From assembly GCA_016618085.1 (NCBI GenBank), contig JABLTG010000077.1, positions 25,872 to 89,871 on the forward strand: DNA of 64,000 bases, read 5' to 3'. Source of the stretch: Neovahlkampfia damariscottae. Lineage: Eukaryota > Heterolobosea > Selenaionea > Neovahlkampfiida > Neovahlkampfiidae. Shown here piece by piece: positions 30,331-41,600 of the stretch. The first letter of the stretch is position 1, and every line of letters begins with the position of its first letter. The notes beneath the pieces are model-generated. The model did not search any database and was not told the origin of the DNA. It worked only from the letters and a program-made list of their open reading frames with translations. The translations under genes and the position numbers were made by a program.

Positions 30331-31563
30331 ATGTCTTCATTGTCCCAAATCTCTTCAATTTCAGATTCAAAAGAAAGAATAGTTGCATATTCAAAATATA
30401 TACAAAATGTTTTTGCTAACAATAATGAAAGTGGGGCTTTAGAGTTTTTAAAACACGGTAAAAAAGAAAAAAAGAATTAAAAAGAATAGTTCTGGAAAGT
30501 GATATACCACCTATTGTCAGTAGAAGTTGTTTATTTGAATATTCCAATGGTTTGAAAAAACTTGACCTTGAAATAAAAAAAAAACTTGCGGAAAAATCAT
30601 TATCGTTATTGGAACCAAGACAAACATCTTTTGATGAACAAATTTCAGAAATCAAAGTTATAGTAGCTGATATTTATGAAGAAGAAGCAGATTATTTAGA
30701 AGCAGCTAAAATGTTGGCATCCATTTCCATGGAAGGATCAGTACCAAAAAGTGACGCTGAAAAATTATCACATTTTCTTCATATCGCACAATTATATTTA
30801 GGAGTTGAAAAACCTGAATATGCTGAAAGTTATGTAACTAAATCAGCTCAACTTGTTGATGATGTTGATGACACAAATTTAAAAATGAAATACAAGTATT
30901 GTTTTGCACAAATTCAAGATTCAAACAAACAATTTTTAAAAGCATCAAGACTTTATTATGATTTAAGTCATAGATTAGTTGAATCAGAACAACAAGGTTC
31001 ATTAAAATCATCAATGATTTGTGCTATTTTATCTAAAGCAGGACCACAAAGATCAAGAATGTTATCAACTTTATTTTCAGATGAACGTTGCTCGGAAATT
31101 GATATTTTTTCAATTATGGAAAAAATGTTTCTTGGACGTATTTTGAAAACTGAAGAAGTTAAAATTATTGAAAAACAACTTCAAGGACATCAAAATTCTT
31201 ATGTTGATGATGATACAACAGTCCTTCAAAAAGCTGTTATGGAACATAATTTACTCTCTGCCTCAAATGTTTATAAAAATATTACTTTTGAAGAATTAGG
31301 GAAATTATTAGGAATTTCTGCTCATAAAGCTGAACAAATGGCTTCAAAGATGATTTTAGAAGATAGAATGAAAGGTAAAATTGATCAAATTGATGGAATT
31401 ATTCAATTTGAAGATGGTAAAATATTTAATTGAATTTTTATTTATATTGTTTTTAGATGATCAAAATTTATTACTTTGGGATAAGAAAATTGAAAAACTT
31501 TGTAGATCTGTCAGTACTTTATCTGAAAAAATTCAAAAAGATCATCCTCAAATTACTCTTTAA
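30331..31563 (+). CDS. CSN4: COP9 signalosome subunit 4
   Basis: Three exons (30331-30457, 30490-31416, 31457-31563; introns 32 and 40 nt) give 386 residues, close to the usual ~400. Helical repeats lead to a PCI domain with the diagnostic [38 protein letters not shown], and [14 protein letters not shown]. The first splice uses the distal of two AGs because only that keeps the frame ([10 protein letters not shown]). CSN4 is a scaffold subunit of the COP9 signalosome, which removes NEDD8 from cullins and so controls SCF ubiquitin ligases; F-box genes such as the one 1.2 kb away would act in the same pathway. Confidence 0.93.
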
Positions 31564-31650
31564 TTAAAAATTATTTTGTTCTCTTGGTTGATTGGTTATC
31601 TCTTTGTGAGGATGAAACAAAAGAAAATTCTGAAATCTCAAATTGATAAT

Positions 31651-34600
31651 TTATTCAATATTTATTTTCAAAATTTTGTAAATTTTCAATTTCAATTCAT
31701 CCATTTTTACAGGTTTATGAATTACATCTTCAATATCAACAACTTCTTTAATTCTTTTCGCTTCAGTTTCAAAATTTGCAGTTACAATCAAAATTGGTAT
31801 TCCTTTAGTTTTTTTGTTTTCTTTGATTTCTTTGGAGGCAGCAATACCATCTTTAATGGGCATATTTACATCCATCAAAATCAATTGATAATCTTCTTTG
31901 ACTGATAAGTCAACACCTTCTTGACCATTCACTGCAATGGTTATGTCACAATTTGGTATAATTTTTTTCAATAATTTTGCTAATACTAATTGATTCATTT
32001 TGTTATCTTCAACAATCAAGAATTTGAAGTTTCCATTGCAACCATTCAGAATCGTCTTTAATTTTTCAGAAGTAAGTGGTTTTTGAATAGTCAAATATTT
32101 CTTAAATTTTTGAATTGGATTTGATGTAAGAATACAAAACTTAAATTTTGATTGATCAAATAATTCAATTTTATCGGCGAATTTCATTGAAACGAAAATA
32201 ATTTGAACTTCATTTTCATTTTCTTTTAAAATTTCAAAAGTTTCTTCAGTTGAATTAGAAATCAAAACTCTATTGTATATTTCAGAAAATATATTAGATT
32301 CAGATGGTTCACTTTTATCTTCAAATAAAACAATGGTTGATTTGATTTTTTCCTCATTTTCAGTAGTAGTTGATGAAAAGATTTTTGATATTTTTTGAAT
32401 AAATTTTGTAATTTTTAAAGGTTTGAATAAAAATTCGGTTGAAACTTTGATGATATTATTTGAATCTAAAAGGGAAATAATTTTGGCTTCTTCGGATTTC
32501 AATTGGTCTAATTCTTTCAAATTTGGTTCGTCAATAATGATCAAAGATGTTTCCTTTAAATTTTCAGTTGTTTTAATTTTCAATTCATTTAAAATTTGAC
32601 AAATAATATCTTTCAACAACGAATCATTGGTTTTTAAAAGACAAGTTTTTCCATCAAAAACTTGAAAATATTTTGAATGAAAAAATTGAACTTTGATCGG
32701 TATTTTGATATAAAATTGTGAATTTGCAAAAACAAATTTTCCATTCAAATCGTTAATAATATTCTTCGCAATTAACAAATCAACTTCCTTTGTCGAATTC
32801 AAATCAATTCCATCTTCGAATATAAAATTTAAACTCAAATATTTTTCTTCAGTGATATCAATTTCAAAGTTCGTTTTCAAAAAATTGTTTGAAATAAATG
32901 AAAATAGATGGAAAATGATTTGATAAATCAAATCAACATCAACTACAATTTTCACATCTTTTAATAGCAATTGGATGTTCAACACTTTAATCAAAACAAA
33001 TTTGGAAATTAAAAACTTTTCAATTTCCTGTATAAAATTAACAAAATAAATCAATTTTTCATTCAATTTTTTTGATATTTGATATTCACACATTTTCAGA
33101 ATATTATTGAATATTAAATTCAAATGTTCAGATGAATCTAAAGCGGATTCAATTATTGAATTAAATTGATACAAATTTTCATTAGTTTCATGTTTCAAAT
33201 ATTGTAACATTCCCATTACTCCATTTAATGGGGTTCTTATTGAATGAGTAAACTCAAATATCAATTGGTTGATAGATTTCAATTCAGTGATATTGTATTT
33301 ATTTGATAGAATGACTTTTTTCCCTGAACATGGATCTAATATCTTAAAGTATTCATCTTTAAAATATAAACCTTCTTTTTCCATTTTAAGAACTAAATTC
33401 TCTTCGACAATCTTTTCACCGATTTTAGTTTGTGGAAGATTCTTTTGAATTTTTTTAGAAATTTCTTCAGGGATTAAATTTTTATCACCAAAAAGAGAAT
33501 ATTCTAAATCATTTCTAAATAATATTTTTTTTGCGTTTTCGTCATAAATTGAAATCAAATTCTTCATGTAAATTTTGGAACAATAAAGTAATCTTGTATC
33601 TTGTTCATTTAATTCTGAATTGAATGGAATTTGAAAAAATATCAAAGTACTTGGTTTGAATTCTTCCTTATTTAAAAAAATTGGAGCGCAACATAATTGA
33701 ACAGTTCTTGGTTTTCCATTTGGAAATATTAAATATTCATCTTGAAAGATATTCGAAGTTCTTTGAATGTAGTTCAAAATTCTTTTAAAATAAGGAACAT
33801 TTTGACTTGAAGTTTGTGCCATATCGATCAATGTTAATTCTTCAACTGATTTTTTTGACCAGACATTTAGACCTGCTGTATTTCCCCATAGTAATCTCAG
33901 TTCATTGGTATTTTCTTCAAGATGAACCACATTCACAGGATGAGGAAAGAAATTGAATATTTCTAAATGTCCTTCTAATTCCATATTATTCATATTCGAA
34001 TCTAAAGCCCATTCGGGAAGTGGAACATCCTTTCTTTCTGTTTTCGAAATATCTTCCTCTTCGTCATCCAAAAAGTGTGCATATTTGATAAATACTCTGT
34101 TTAAGTCTGAAAGAACAATAGGTTTAAGAATAAAGTCATCAACTTTTGCATTGATCAATTCATGAATTCCTGGGTTATGACCGGATACTAAAATGATTGG
34201 AATATCAGATTTTTTCTCTTTGATTTTCTTTGCCACATCTAAACCTGATAATTCATTCATGTAATAATCAGTGAATATTATTGATTTATCTTCATATTTT
34301 TCAAGTAATTTCTCTCCATTACTGACAAATTCTAAATCAAAATTTCCAAATTTTTTCGTAAACTTTGAAAAGATTTTTTGATTGAACTTGTTGTCTTCTG
34401 CAAAAATGATTTTTTTCTGAGATGAATTAAAATAGTTAACATTCCATTTTTTAAACAAACAAGTCAAAACTTCAATTGAAAAATCTGAAATTACATCATC
34501 AAATCCATACATCAATGTTTCTTTGATTGCTTTTTTGGTGAACACTTTTGCAAAGCAAATAATTTTACAATTTTTCTTTTGAATTCTAATTTCTTCAATC

Positions 34601-36750
34601 AAATCAAAATAATCCTTGTAATGAATTACATCAATGAAAACAAATTTTGCAGAAAAGTTTTTTGAGAAGAGTAATTGGTGATTATCGTATAATTCAATTT
34701 CTCCAAAATCTTTGAAATTTTCAAGATTTAGATCTTTAGTATTCTTTGATATCCAAGCAAAAACATCATGATCTTCATCAATATGTGAAATAGTTACATC
34801 TTCATCCAATAATTTTCTTTTGATATAATTTGAAAATGAAAATGGTTTGATTGGCTTCACAATATAATCAAATTTTTTCAGTTTTTCAGAAACATTTTTT
34901 TGAAAAGTCATCAAAAAAATTGTTTTTTTTGGATCTAATTTTGAACTTATTTGATCAAAATTATCCAATGGTATTTCATTCCAAATGATAATATCAAATA
35001 ATTTAAAATTTAAATTTGAAATTGAATTCAAATTTGAAACTACAACTGAATTTGAAATTCTGTCTAAAATGTCTTTCAGATACTCAGACTCATAATGTAA
35101 ATTTTCATCAATGATTAAAATCTTTTTGTCTAATTTTTTTTCTTTTTCTTTTGGTGATTGTAAATCATACTCAATTGGAATTGTAAATGAAAATTCAGAT
35201 CCTTCATTTTCGATTGATGTGACTTCTATTTTTCCGTTCATTTTATTGACCAATTTTTTGGCAATGGATAAACCTAAACCAGTACCGATTTTAGAATCAG
35301 ATTTTGTTATTTGTTTAAAAGGAGTAAATAGTGTGTCCAATTTCTCCTTTGGAATACCTACACCATTATCTTTTATTGAAAAAATCAAATCTGTTCCTTC
35401 AATTTTCAAATTTACTTCAACCTTTCCCATATTTGTGAATTTAATAGCATTTGATAATAAATTGGATAATATTTGATGAATTCTCTTTTTATCAATTTTC
35501 ATTTTGTTTTTTAAATTCATGTCATGCATTGGGTATCTTGTATACACTTCAATATTTTTTTGATAAACAATTGTTGAAAAAGATTCAACAACTTGATCAA
35601 TTAATAAGAACAATTCTTCAATCTCAATCGAATTAGGATTAATTGTGAACTCACCTGATTGTAATTTTGAAAAATCAAGAATATCATTCAACAAAGACAA
35701 AGAAACATTTTTTGAATTTTCAGCAATATCCAATAATTTCTTAGTTTCTCTCGTGTTATTATTCAAATTAAGTAACTCTAATGATCCACTTATACCTGTC
35801 AAAGCAACTCTTAAATCATGAAATACGTTCAAAAGACCTGAAGAAATTGTTGCTATATTTGTAACGTCATTTTCAATCACCAAAATTGATTTTCCTCCAT
35901 TATGTGGATCACGAATCAACAGTACTTCAACTTGTAAAATGATAGTTTTCTTTTGATATTTTGTCTGTGTTTCTTTTTCAAATATTTTTGTTCCAAAAAT
36001 TTTTGTTGAATTGACAGAATTGAAAATTTTTTTCACTTCGCTTTCACTGAAACCATGTTTTTTTATTTCGACATATTTCTCTTGAACTGGTGAGCTTGGT
36101 TCAACTTCTTCATCTTCCATTTCTCTAAATCTAGATTGTGAATTATTATTTCTCATTAATATTTCGCCATTCAAATCGTAAAGTGAAATAAAATGATTAA
36201 TGTATGATTTAGTGCAATTTAAAAAGTAACTATCTTCCTTATTCAAATTTAAATCAATTTTTGAGTAAATTGAAAAAACACATGTTTCATCAACACCTTT
36301 CATTTTTATAGGTTTTGCTTGTGAGTGTAAATAGACAGGTTGTTTTGATGAATATGAAAAAAAAGTTTCTGAGTATCTTTTTTTTGAACCTGTACAACCT
36401 CTTTTTGTTGCCTTCAAATTTTCCATTAACTGGTCAAGTGAGTCATCAACTCCTATGTTTGACAGCTGTGAAGCTTCAGTTTTTCCATAAATATCTAAAA
36501 CTACTTTGTTTGCCCAGTAAACTTTCCAAGTTTTTTCTTCTTCATTTATAGTCCAAACTGATGCTCCATATGGTGTATCTTCATAATTTTTTAAATCTTC
36601 TTCTTTTAAAATTCCTTTTGGCAATTTAAATTCTTGGTATTGTGGTAAGTTGAAAGTTGAAATTTCTGTTTTTTCTTTTTTTTCTTTTTTTTTGAAGAAT
36701 AGAAGAAAGAGCAGAATAATATTTAGCAGCAGAGAAAAGACCAACAACAT
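31651..36750 (-). CDS. Double hybrid histidine kinase with four receiver-like domains
   Basis: One exon of 1,699 residues from the ATG at 36750. An N-terminal membrane helix (2-20) is followed by a PAS-like domain (60-110). The first kinase has phospho-acceptor His in FHDLRVALTG (~311) and an intact ATPase with N-box SNLLSNAIKFTN, G1 DNGVGIP and G2 GTGLGLSIAKK. A degenerate receiver (~543-640) and a good receiver follow (FAEDN, phospho-Asp in FTDYYM ~828, Lys in LKP). A second PAS (~930-980) and second His box EFTHSIRTPLNG (~1169) come next, but their ATPase domain lacks the N and G boxes. A degenerate receiver and a perfect terminal receiver (IVEDN, LMDVNMP Asp ~1627, HKP) end the protein. 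It should sense a signal and relay phosphate to a phosphotransfer protein. Confidence 0.93.
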   Translation of the reverse strand: MLLVFSLLLNIILLFLLFFKKKEKKEKTEISTFNLPQYQEFKLPKGILKEEDLKNYEDTPYGASVWTINEEEKTWKVYWANKVVLDIYGKTEASQLSNIGVDDSLDQLMENLKATKRGCTGSKKRYSETFFSYSSKQPVYLHSQAKPIKMKGVDETCVFSIYSKIDLNLNKEDSYFLNCTKSYINHFISLYDLNGEILMRNNNSQSRFREMEDEEVEPSSPVQEKYVEIKKHGFSESEVKKIFNSVNSTKIFGTKIFEKETQTKYQKKTIILQVEVLLIRDPHNGGKSILVIENDVTNIATISSGLLNVFHDLRVALTGISGSLELLNLNNNTRETKKLLDIAENSKNVSLSLLNDILDFSKLQSGEFTINPNSIEIEELFLLIDQVVESFSTIVYQKNIEVYTRYPMHDMNLKNKMKIDKKRIHQILSNLLSNAIKFTNMGKVEVNLKIEGTDLIFSIKDNGVGIPKEKLDTLFTPFKQITKSDSKIGTGLGLSIAKKLVNKMNGKIEVTSIENEGSEFSFTIPIEYDLQSPKEKEKKLDKKILIIDENLHYESEYLKDILDRISNSVVVSNLNSISNLNFKLFDIIIWNEIPLDNFDQISSKLDPKKTIFLMTFQKNVSEKLKKFDYIVKPIKPFSFSNYIKRKLLDEDVTISHIDEDHDVFAWISKNTKDLNLENFKDFGEIELYDNHQLLFSKNFSAKFVFIDVIHYKDYFDLIEEIRIQKKNCKIICFAKVFTKKAIKETLMYGFDDVISDFSIEVLTCLFKKWNVNYFNSSQKKIIFAEDNKFNQKIFSKFTKKFGNFDLEFVSNGEKLLEKYEDKSIIFTDYYMNELSGLDVAKKIKEKKSDIPIILVSGHNPGIHELINAKVDDFILKPIVLSDLNRVFIKYAHFLDDEEEDISKTERKDVPLPEWALDSNMNNMELEGHLEIFNFFPHPVNVVHLEENTNELRLLWGNTAGLNVWSKKSVEELTLIDMAQTSSQNVPYFKRILNYIQRTSNIFQDEYLIFPNGKPRTVQLCCAPIFLNKEEFKPSTLIFFQIPFNSELNEQDTRLLYCSKIYMKNLISIYDENAKKILFRNDLEYSLFGDKNLIPEEISKKIQKNLPQTKIGEKIVEENLVLKMEKEGLYFKDEYFKILDPCSGKKVILSNKYNITELKSINQLIFEFTHSIRTPLNGVMGMLQYLKHETNENLYQFNSIIESALDSSEHLNLIFNNILKMCEYQISKKLNEKLIYFVNFIQEIEKFLISKFVLIKVLNIQLLLKDVKIVVDVDLIYQIIFHLFSFISNNFLKTNFEIDITEEKYLSLNFIFEDGIDLNSTKEVDLLIAKNIINDLNGKFVFANSQFYIKIPIKVQFFHSKYFQVFDGKTCLLKTNDSLLKDIICQILNELKIKTTENLKETSLIIIDEPNLKELDQLKSEEAKIISLLDSNNIIKVSTEFLFKPLKITKFIQKISKIFSSTTTENEEKIKSTIVLFEDKSEPSESNIFSEIYNRVLISNSTEETFEILKENENEVQIIFVSMKFADKIELFDQSKFKFCILTSNPIQKFKKYLTIQKPLTSEKLKTILNGCNGNFKFLIVEDNKMNQLVLAKLLKKIIPNCDITIAVNGQEGVDLSVKEDYQLILMDVNMPIKDGIAASKEIKENKKTKGIPILIVTANFETEAKRIKEVVDIEDVIHKPVKMDELKLKIYKILKINIE

Positions 36751-36766
36751 AAAAAAAAACAAACTG

Positions 36767-36773
36767 TGATTGG
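36767..36773 (-). promoter_or_regulatory. CCAATCA box of the histidine kinase gene
   Basis: GCAACCAATCACAG on the minus strand, 16 nt before the ATG at 36750. Confidence 0.5.
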
Positions 36774-36840
36774 TTGCAATTTAATTAACTTCAAATCTGA
36801 TGGTTGATTGAAAAAATGGAAAGATTTAGGATAAATTTGT

Positions 36841-37023
36841 ATGATCTTGGAATATTCAGACATTTGGAGTGTGATTATTAGTTTTGTTGATATAAATACA
36901 TCAAAACATTTCAATAAATTATATTCTCAAATTAACTTTAATCTTTTGATGACTTCCCATTTTCCAAAAATTATAAACATCGCTTCCACATTCACTTTAT
37001 CATCAACAGAATTAGAAAAATGA
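36841..37023 (+). CDS. Possible 60-residue F-box-like small protein
   Basis: A short ATG-to-TGA frame in the 420-bp divergent gap between the histidine kinase and IMMP2L. The first 25 residues (EYSDIWSVIISFVDINTSKHF) are reminiscent of an F-box helix pair. No CCAATCA box in the right place and no visible exon extension. It may be a real micro-protein, a decayed gene or chance. Confidence 0.25.
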   Translation: MILEYSDIWSVIISFVDINTSKHFNKLYSQINFNLLMTSHFPKIINIASTFTLSSTELEK

Positions 37024-37152
37024 TTCATTTAATCACTCACACTTCAATTCTCTTTCTTTATTTTTAATTTTGGTGAACTTTTGTTCTTCTGTTTTCTCTT
37101 TTTTTTCTTTGTTCCCTTTTCATTCTGTGTCTTTTTTTAAATTGTTGTTTAG

Positions 37153-37159
37153 CCAATCA
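37153..37159 (+). promoter_or_regulatory. CCAATCA box of IMMP2L
   Basis: AGCCAATCAGC, 13 nt before the ATG at 37173, the closest spacing seen. Confidence 0.5.
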
Positions 37160-37172
37160 GCTAATTGCTGTT

Positions 37173-37686
37173 ATGAAAAGAACAATTTTGAAAAACAGTT
37201 TTACTTTTTTATCCATTTACTGCACAGCATGGTACTTCACCGACAATTTTTTTTCATTTGGAGTTGTTCATGGAAGAAGGTTTGTCTTGTTTTTTTATTA
37301 AGTCTTCAGCATGCAACCAACCTTTAACTTTGATTCAACCAATACTCTTATAATCACTGATAAAATCACCAAAAGGTTTCGTAGAGGTGATATTATAACT
37401 TTTATTTCACCAACTGATGAAAATTCATACGCCGTTAAAAGAATTACAGCAACAGAAGGAGAAATTGTAAAAAATTCAAAGGACGAGTATGTTGTAATTC
37501 CAAAAGGTCACATTTGGGTTGAAGGTGATAATAGATTGGTTTCATTAGATTCAAATTCATATGGTCCTGTAAGTGGTTCATTTTCTAAAATTTAAGATTT
37601 CTTTAGGATTAGTTCATTCACGTGTTTTATACTCAATTTATCCGAAAGTTCAAAAGTTTATTAGATACAATACAAAAGAATTTTAA
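37173..37686 (+). CDS. IMMP2L: Mitochondrial inner-membrane peptidase subunit 2
   Basis: Three exons (37173-37279, 37310-37575, 37607-37686; introns 30 and 31 nt) give 150 residues, close to IMP2/IMMP2L. Splicing creates the catalytic serine box GRSMQPTFN (Ser36). The general-base lysine is in YAVKRITATEGE, and the S26 family signature GHIWVEGDN...SLDSNSYGPVS is followed by GLVHSRVLYSIYP after the second intron. A short N-terminal hydrophobic segment anchors it. The enzyme cleaves sorting signals of proteins delivered to the intermembrane space, which implies a mitochondrion or related organelle with an inner membrane. All catalytic residues intact. Confidence 0.9.
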
Positions 37687-38164
37687 ACCTTTCATTCAAA
37701 GTAATTTCAAGAATTTTTCAAAAAAATACAAAATAAAATTACCACAACATCATTGTTTGAATTTTCAAGGATTTTCGAAAAACATCATTAAGGCAGTAAT
37801 CCATTTTGAAGTTTTGAAACCAATTTTTGAATATAACTTTTGTGCTGAAATGTTTGACGTCATAACATGCAAAGTTATGAATTTAATTTTCCAAAATAAA
37901 GATGATTTAATTACATTTTCAATCATATATCCTTCTGAATTCTTTTTTTACCAAGACTTTCTTGTTGTGAAAAAATACGATATAAAATATAACATGCAGG
38001 TTTGAAAAAACAATCACCTATTTCTTGGCACAACTTTGCAAAATGTATTTTTCTTATTCATTGAATTTCTAAAAGTATCTTCAGTGTATGGTTCTGTAAA
38101 ACAGTCTTTTTCAATCATCAGTATATCTTTCAAATTCTGTTCTTAAATCATCAACTAGTTCTAT
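37687..38164. other. Gap with no secure gene
   Basis: A plus-strand frame stays open from the end of IMMP2L to 38005 (about 100 codons, Phe/Lys/Ile rich), but it has no ATG before 37848 and no homology I recognise. The rest is AT-rich without motifs. It may hold a decayed gene. Confidence 0.35.
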
Positions 38165-38689
38165 TTATGTTTTAGAAAATTGTCCTTTTTCGAATTTGCT
38201 TTTAAATTCTATTTTTTTTTTATTTTCTGTGATGATTGTTTCATTGGAAATTGAAATTCTTGGATTCAATTCATCATAAATAATTGGAATGAAAGGACAT
38301 TGTTTTCGATTTTTTATGGGTATTTTTGCTTTTAAAAAAGCATGTTGTTTGATCTGAATATCTTTTTGATGACAAATTTCACATAAATCATAATTTAAAC
38401 AATTGACGCATAAAAACCTATTTCCAATTCCAATTGCGCATTCACAACCAAATGATTGATATATGTGTTAAATTTGTATCATTTTGTTTTGAAAACATTT
38501 CATAAGGCACACATTTTTCTAAAGAATTAACACCAATTGGATTTCGTTTTTTCATCCCCTTTGACCTTCAATTTCGCCAATTTTATCTTTGTATCGAATT
38601 CCAATAATTTGTTGAAAACAACCATCACAAACACATAAATGTCGTCCGGGCACTAAACCAATCAAAAACTTGGAATCTCCAACAGTCAT
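38165..38689 (-). pseudogene. ZZ-type zinc-finger gene remnant (frameshifted)
   Basis: Read on the minus strand, one segment gives PGRHLCVCDGCFQQIIGIRYK, the first half of a ZZ finger. About 150 nt further, in another frame, a second one gives FGCECAIGIGNRFLC followed by CVNCLNYDLCEICH and a HAFLKAKIPIKN tail. A stop lies between, and no AG in the interval allows an intron of the sizes used here, so at least one frame break is needed. ZZ domains bind N-degrons or histone tails. Its 5' end overlaps the start codon of the giant receptor gene, which suggests truncation. Confidence 0.5.
38658..38664 (+). promoter_or_regulatory. CCAATCA box of the giant membrane protein gene
   Basis: TAAACCAATCAAAAAC, 23 nt before the ATG at 38688. 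Confidence 0.5.
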
Positions 38690-41600
38690 GAAGAGAATAC
38701 TATTGACACTAACTTTAATAATAATTAGCCAAGTACTTTCAATTCCAGTTGATGATGCCAATTGTCCACCTCCTCAAAGTGTTGGTGATTGTGATTGGAA
38801 CTTTCAAGAAACGGACTGGAATTATGACCGTGAAACTATTTATACTGGTAAAACATTTTTATTTTTGTTTTTATTCCTCTAGGATGTTATGATCCTTCAA
38901 ATCCTGAGTACCAATTAGGAGGAAGAAACGGTTCTCCCATGGACAACTCAGTTTTTGATGGTTTACAATTTAGTTACTTACCAAAAACTGGAGATGGAGA
39001 GTTTATTACAAATTATGATTCTGATGGTGGAGGTCAAGGTCCATTGACTTATTTTGGTCCAATGGTTTTTTTTTTTTTTTTTTTAACAACCACAAGGTGA
39101 GAGAAACAATAACTGCAGGCTCAAGAACTGCCATGTTCGCCTATCCTTATGATTATTCTGATGAACACTATAGTGCTTTCTTCTATAGAAACACTGCTGA
39201 CACTGCTATTAGTAGAACAGGAGTCACAAAACGTGATAGAATGTTTGACAATGATTATTTTCCATATACCAAGTTTTTTATTTTTTTATTCATTTTAATT
39301 TTTAGACTTAAAAGAGTTGGAAATACTATCACCGCTTATGTTTCCGATGATATGATATTCTGGTCAGAATACAGTTCACATACATTTACAAATTTACCAA
39401 CAGTAAAGATTTCAATGATTTAACAACTTATAGACATTATATTGGGGTTTGGCGTATAATTCTAGATCTACTGGAGGTTTTTTTTCCACTAAATCAGTGA
39501 AGTTTAAACCTTTGATTTTTTCTGGATTTTCAGAATGCTCAAGCACACAACAATGCTCTTATACTGCAAGAAAATCAAATTGTGTCAACAAAGGTAATTA
39601 ATTTTTGATGATTAAATATTAATTTTAGATGTTTTCCAAACATGTGGAAGCAATCAATGGGGAAAAAGGATACTTTCAAATACACTCACAAATCAGATTG
39701 GAGGTTTTTTACCAACAATAACCATCAGTAGCACCCAACTGTCACTTCGAACAAAACTACAAAATGATTTTACAATTAATCGTGATGATGATACATTTTT
39801 ATTTGCTTTTAAAGAGGCATCTGGGGATGGGTCAATATCTGCTCTTGTTGATAGCTTTGTTGGAACTGCAAGTGACAACACCTACGCAGGAGTTGTTATT
39901 AGGGCAAATTTGGAAAATTTTGATGGGGGAGGAACAAATATTGTCATGTGTAATGTTCCAAGAAAAGGAAGCAGAGTTCAAATGAAATGGAGGCCAGAGA
40001 CTGGACAAGGATTATTTTCATCATTCACAGATGATGGTGTTAGTGGTAATACTGATTACTCTGGCTCTACAAAATATACTGTTCAAATTATAAAAAATGG
40101 TGATTCTATTACTTGTAGACATAAGAATTCAGCAGACCCAACTTGGATCACAGTTTCAACTAAAAATGTTCCAATGTCAAGTTCTTTTTACGTTGGAGTT
40201 GCTTTAAATTCAGACTCCCAAACACCTCAAGCTGTATTGAAGGATATTTCAATTGAAGGATTTAGTGGATTCTGTTCAAATCATGGAAATTGTACAACTG
40301 TTGGAGGTCAACTTGATAAATGTGCTTGTGATGATGGATGGACTGGTGACCAATGTCAATATCCAATTTGCTTCGGAATTGCAGCTACAGAACCTTCTGT
40401 TTGTTCTTCACATGGAAATTGCACACAACCTGATACATGCGTTTGTTCTTCTGGATGGACTGGTTCAAAATGTGAAATTCCAATATGCTATGGATATAAT
40501 GCCACTGATAGTAGAGTTTGTTTTGGTAGAGGGAATTGTACTTATCCAGATACATGTGCGTGTCCAGTTGAATATCACACAGATTGTGGAAAATCATATT
40601 TGTACGACTTTTTTGTTGAACTTTGTAATACTTCCATTTCTTGCAATTTGAATAGCACAGCATGGAGAATATGTACAATTGAATATGCTCATTGCTATTG
40701 TGACCCAATAAATAGTTTGATAAATAATGAAAATACAGAAATTACTTGTGATGATTCAAAAAGAATTAAAAGTATCAAAATCAATAATGGAGGATTGAAA
40801 GGGAACCTACCTTCTTTAACAAATTTGACTTCAATGGAATATTTGGATTTATCACAAAATCAAGTTCAATCAAATAATTTTTTGAATTTGATTCTTCCTT
40901 CAACTCTGAAATATTTCAATTTTAGCAAAAATGGACTCAACAACATTGGAGAATATTACGATATTATCAAATCTTATTTCAATAGTTTTAATCAAATTGT
41001 CTCAGAAGAAAATGGAGAATGTGGAGTTTATCCAGAAACTTGGTTGTCAAATTCGTTTTTGGTTTCATTGAATAATCACCTTCCTTCATTTTGGTGCTCA
41101 AATTTAAATAGCAAATATTGCCATAAATTACAATTGATTCCAAAATTGACAATTCTGCCTCATGAAACAAAAATTATTGCCAATTATTCAACAACAGTTT
41201 CAGGAAACTGCCAAAATTATTATTTTTCAAAACCTGAATTACTTTGTGAATCAACCAATGGTACTGCTTTGAAAAGATCTACTAGTATTTTTGGTAAAAA
41301 TGCACCACAACTACAGTTTGTTGAATGCACAAGAAATGATTTATTATCTGATATTGATCAAAAAATTAGATTAATTTGGAATTACAATTCAACTCTACAA
41401 GAAATAATTTCTACTGATATTGAAATTGTCAATCTACCATATGTTAATCTTTTGAAATTTGATCGACATTTGTTCTTTTCAAATGGTTCAGGAGGAACAT
41501 TGGATGTCTCTTTGATGTATGATCAAAATTTAACAAGATACAAAAAATCACTTGCTGATGTTCTTCAATGCAAAATTGAAAATTATTTTAAAGATGTCGT

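Noticed and set aside
39065-39096. A long T tract as a transcription terminator or microsatellite
   Set aside because: It lies inside a GT..AG intron that keeps the receptor frame; T tracts are common in the introns of this genome.
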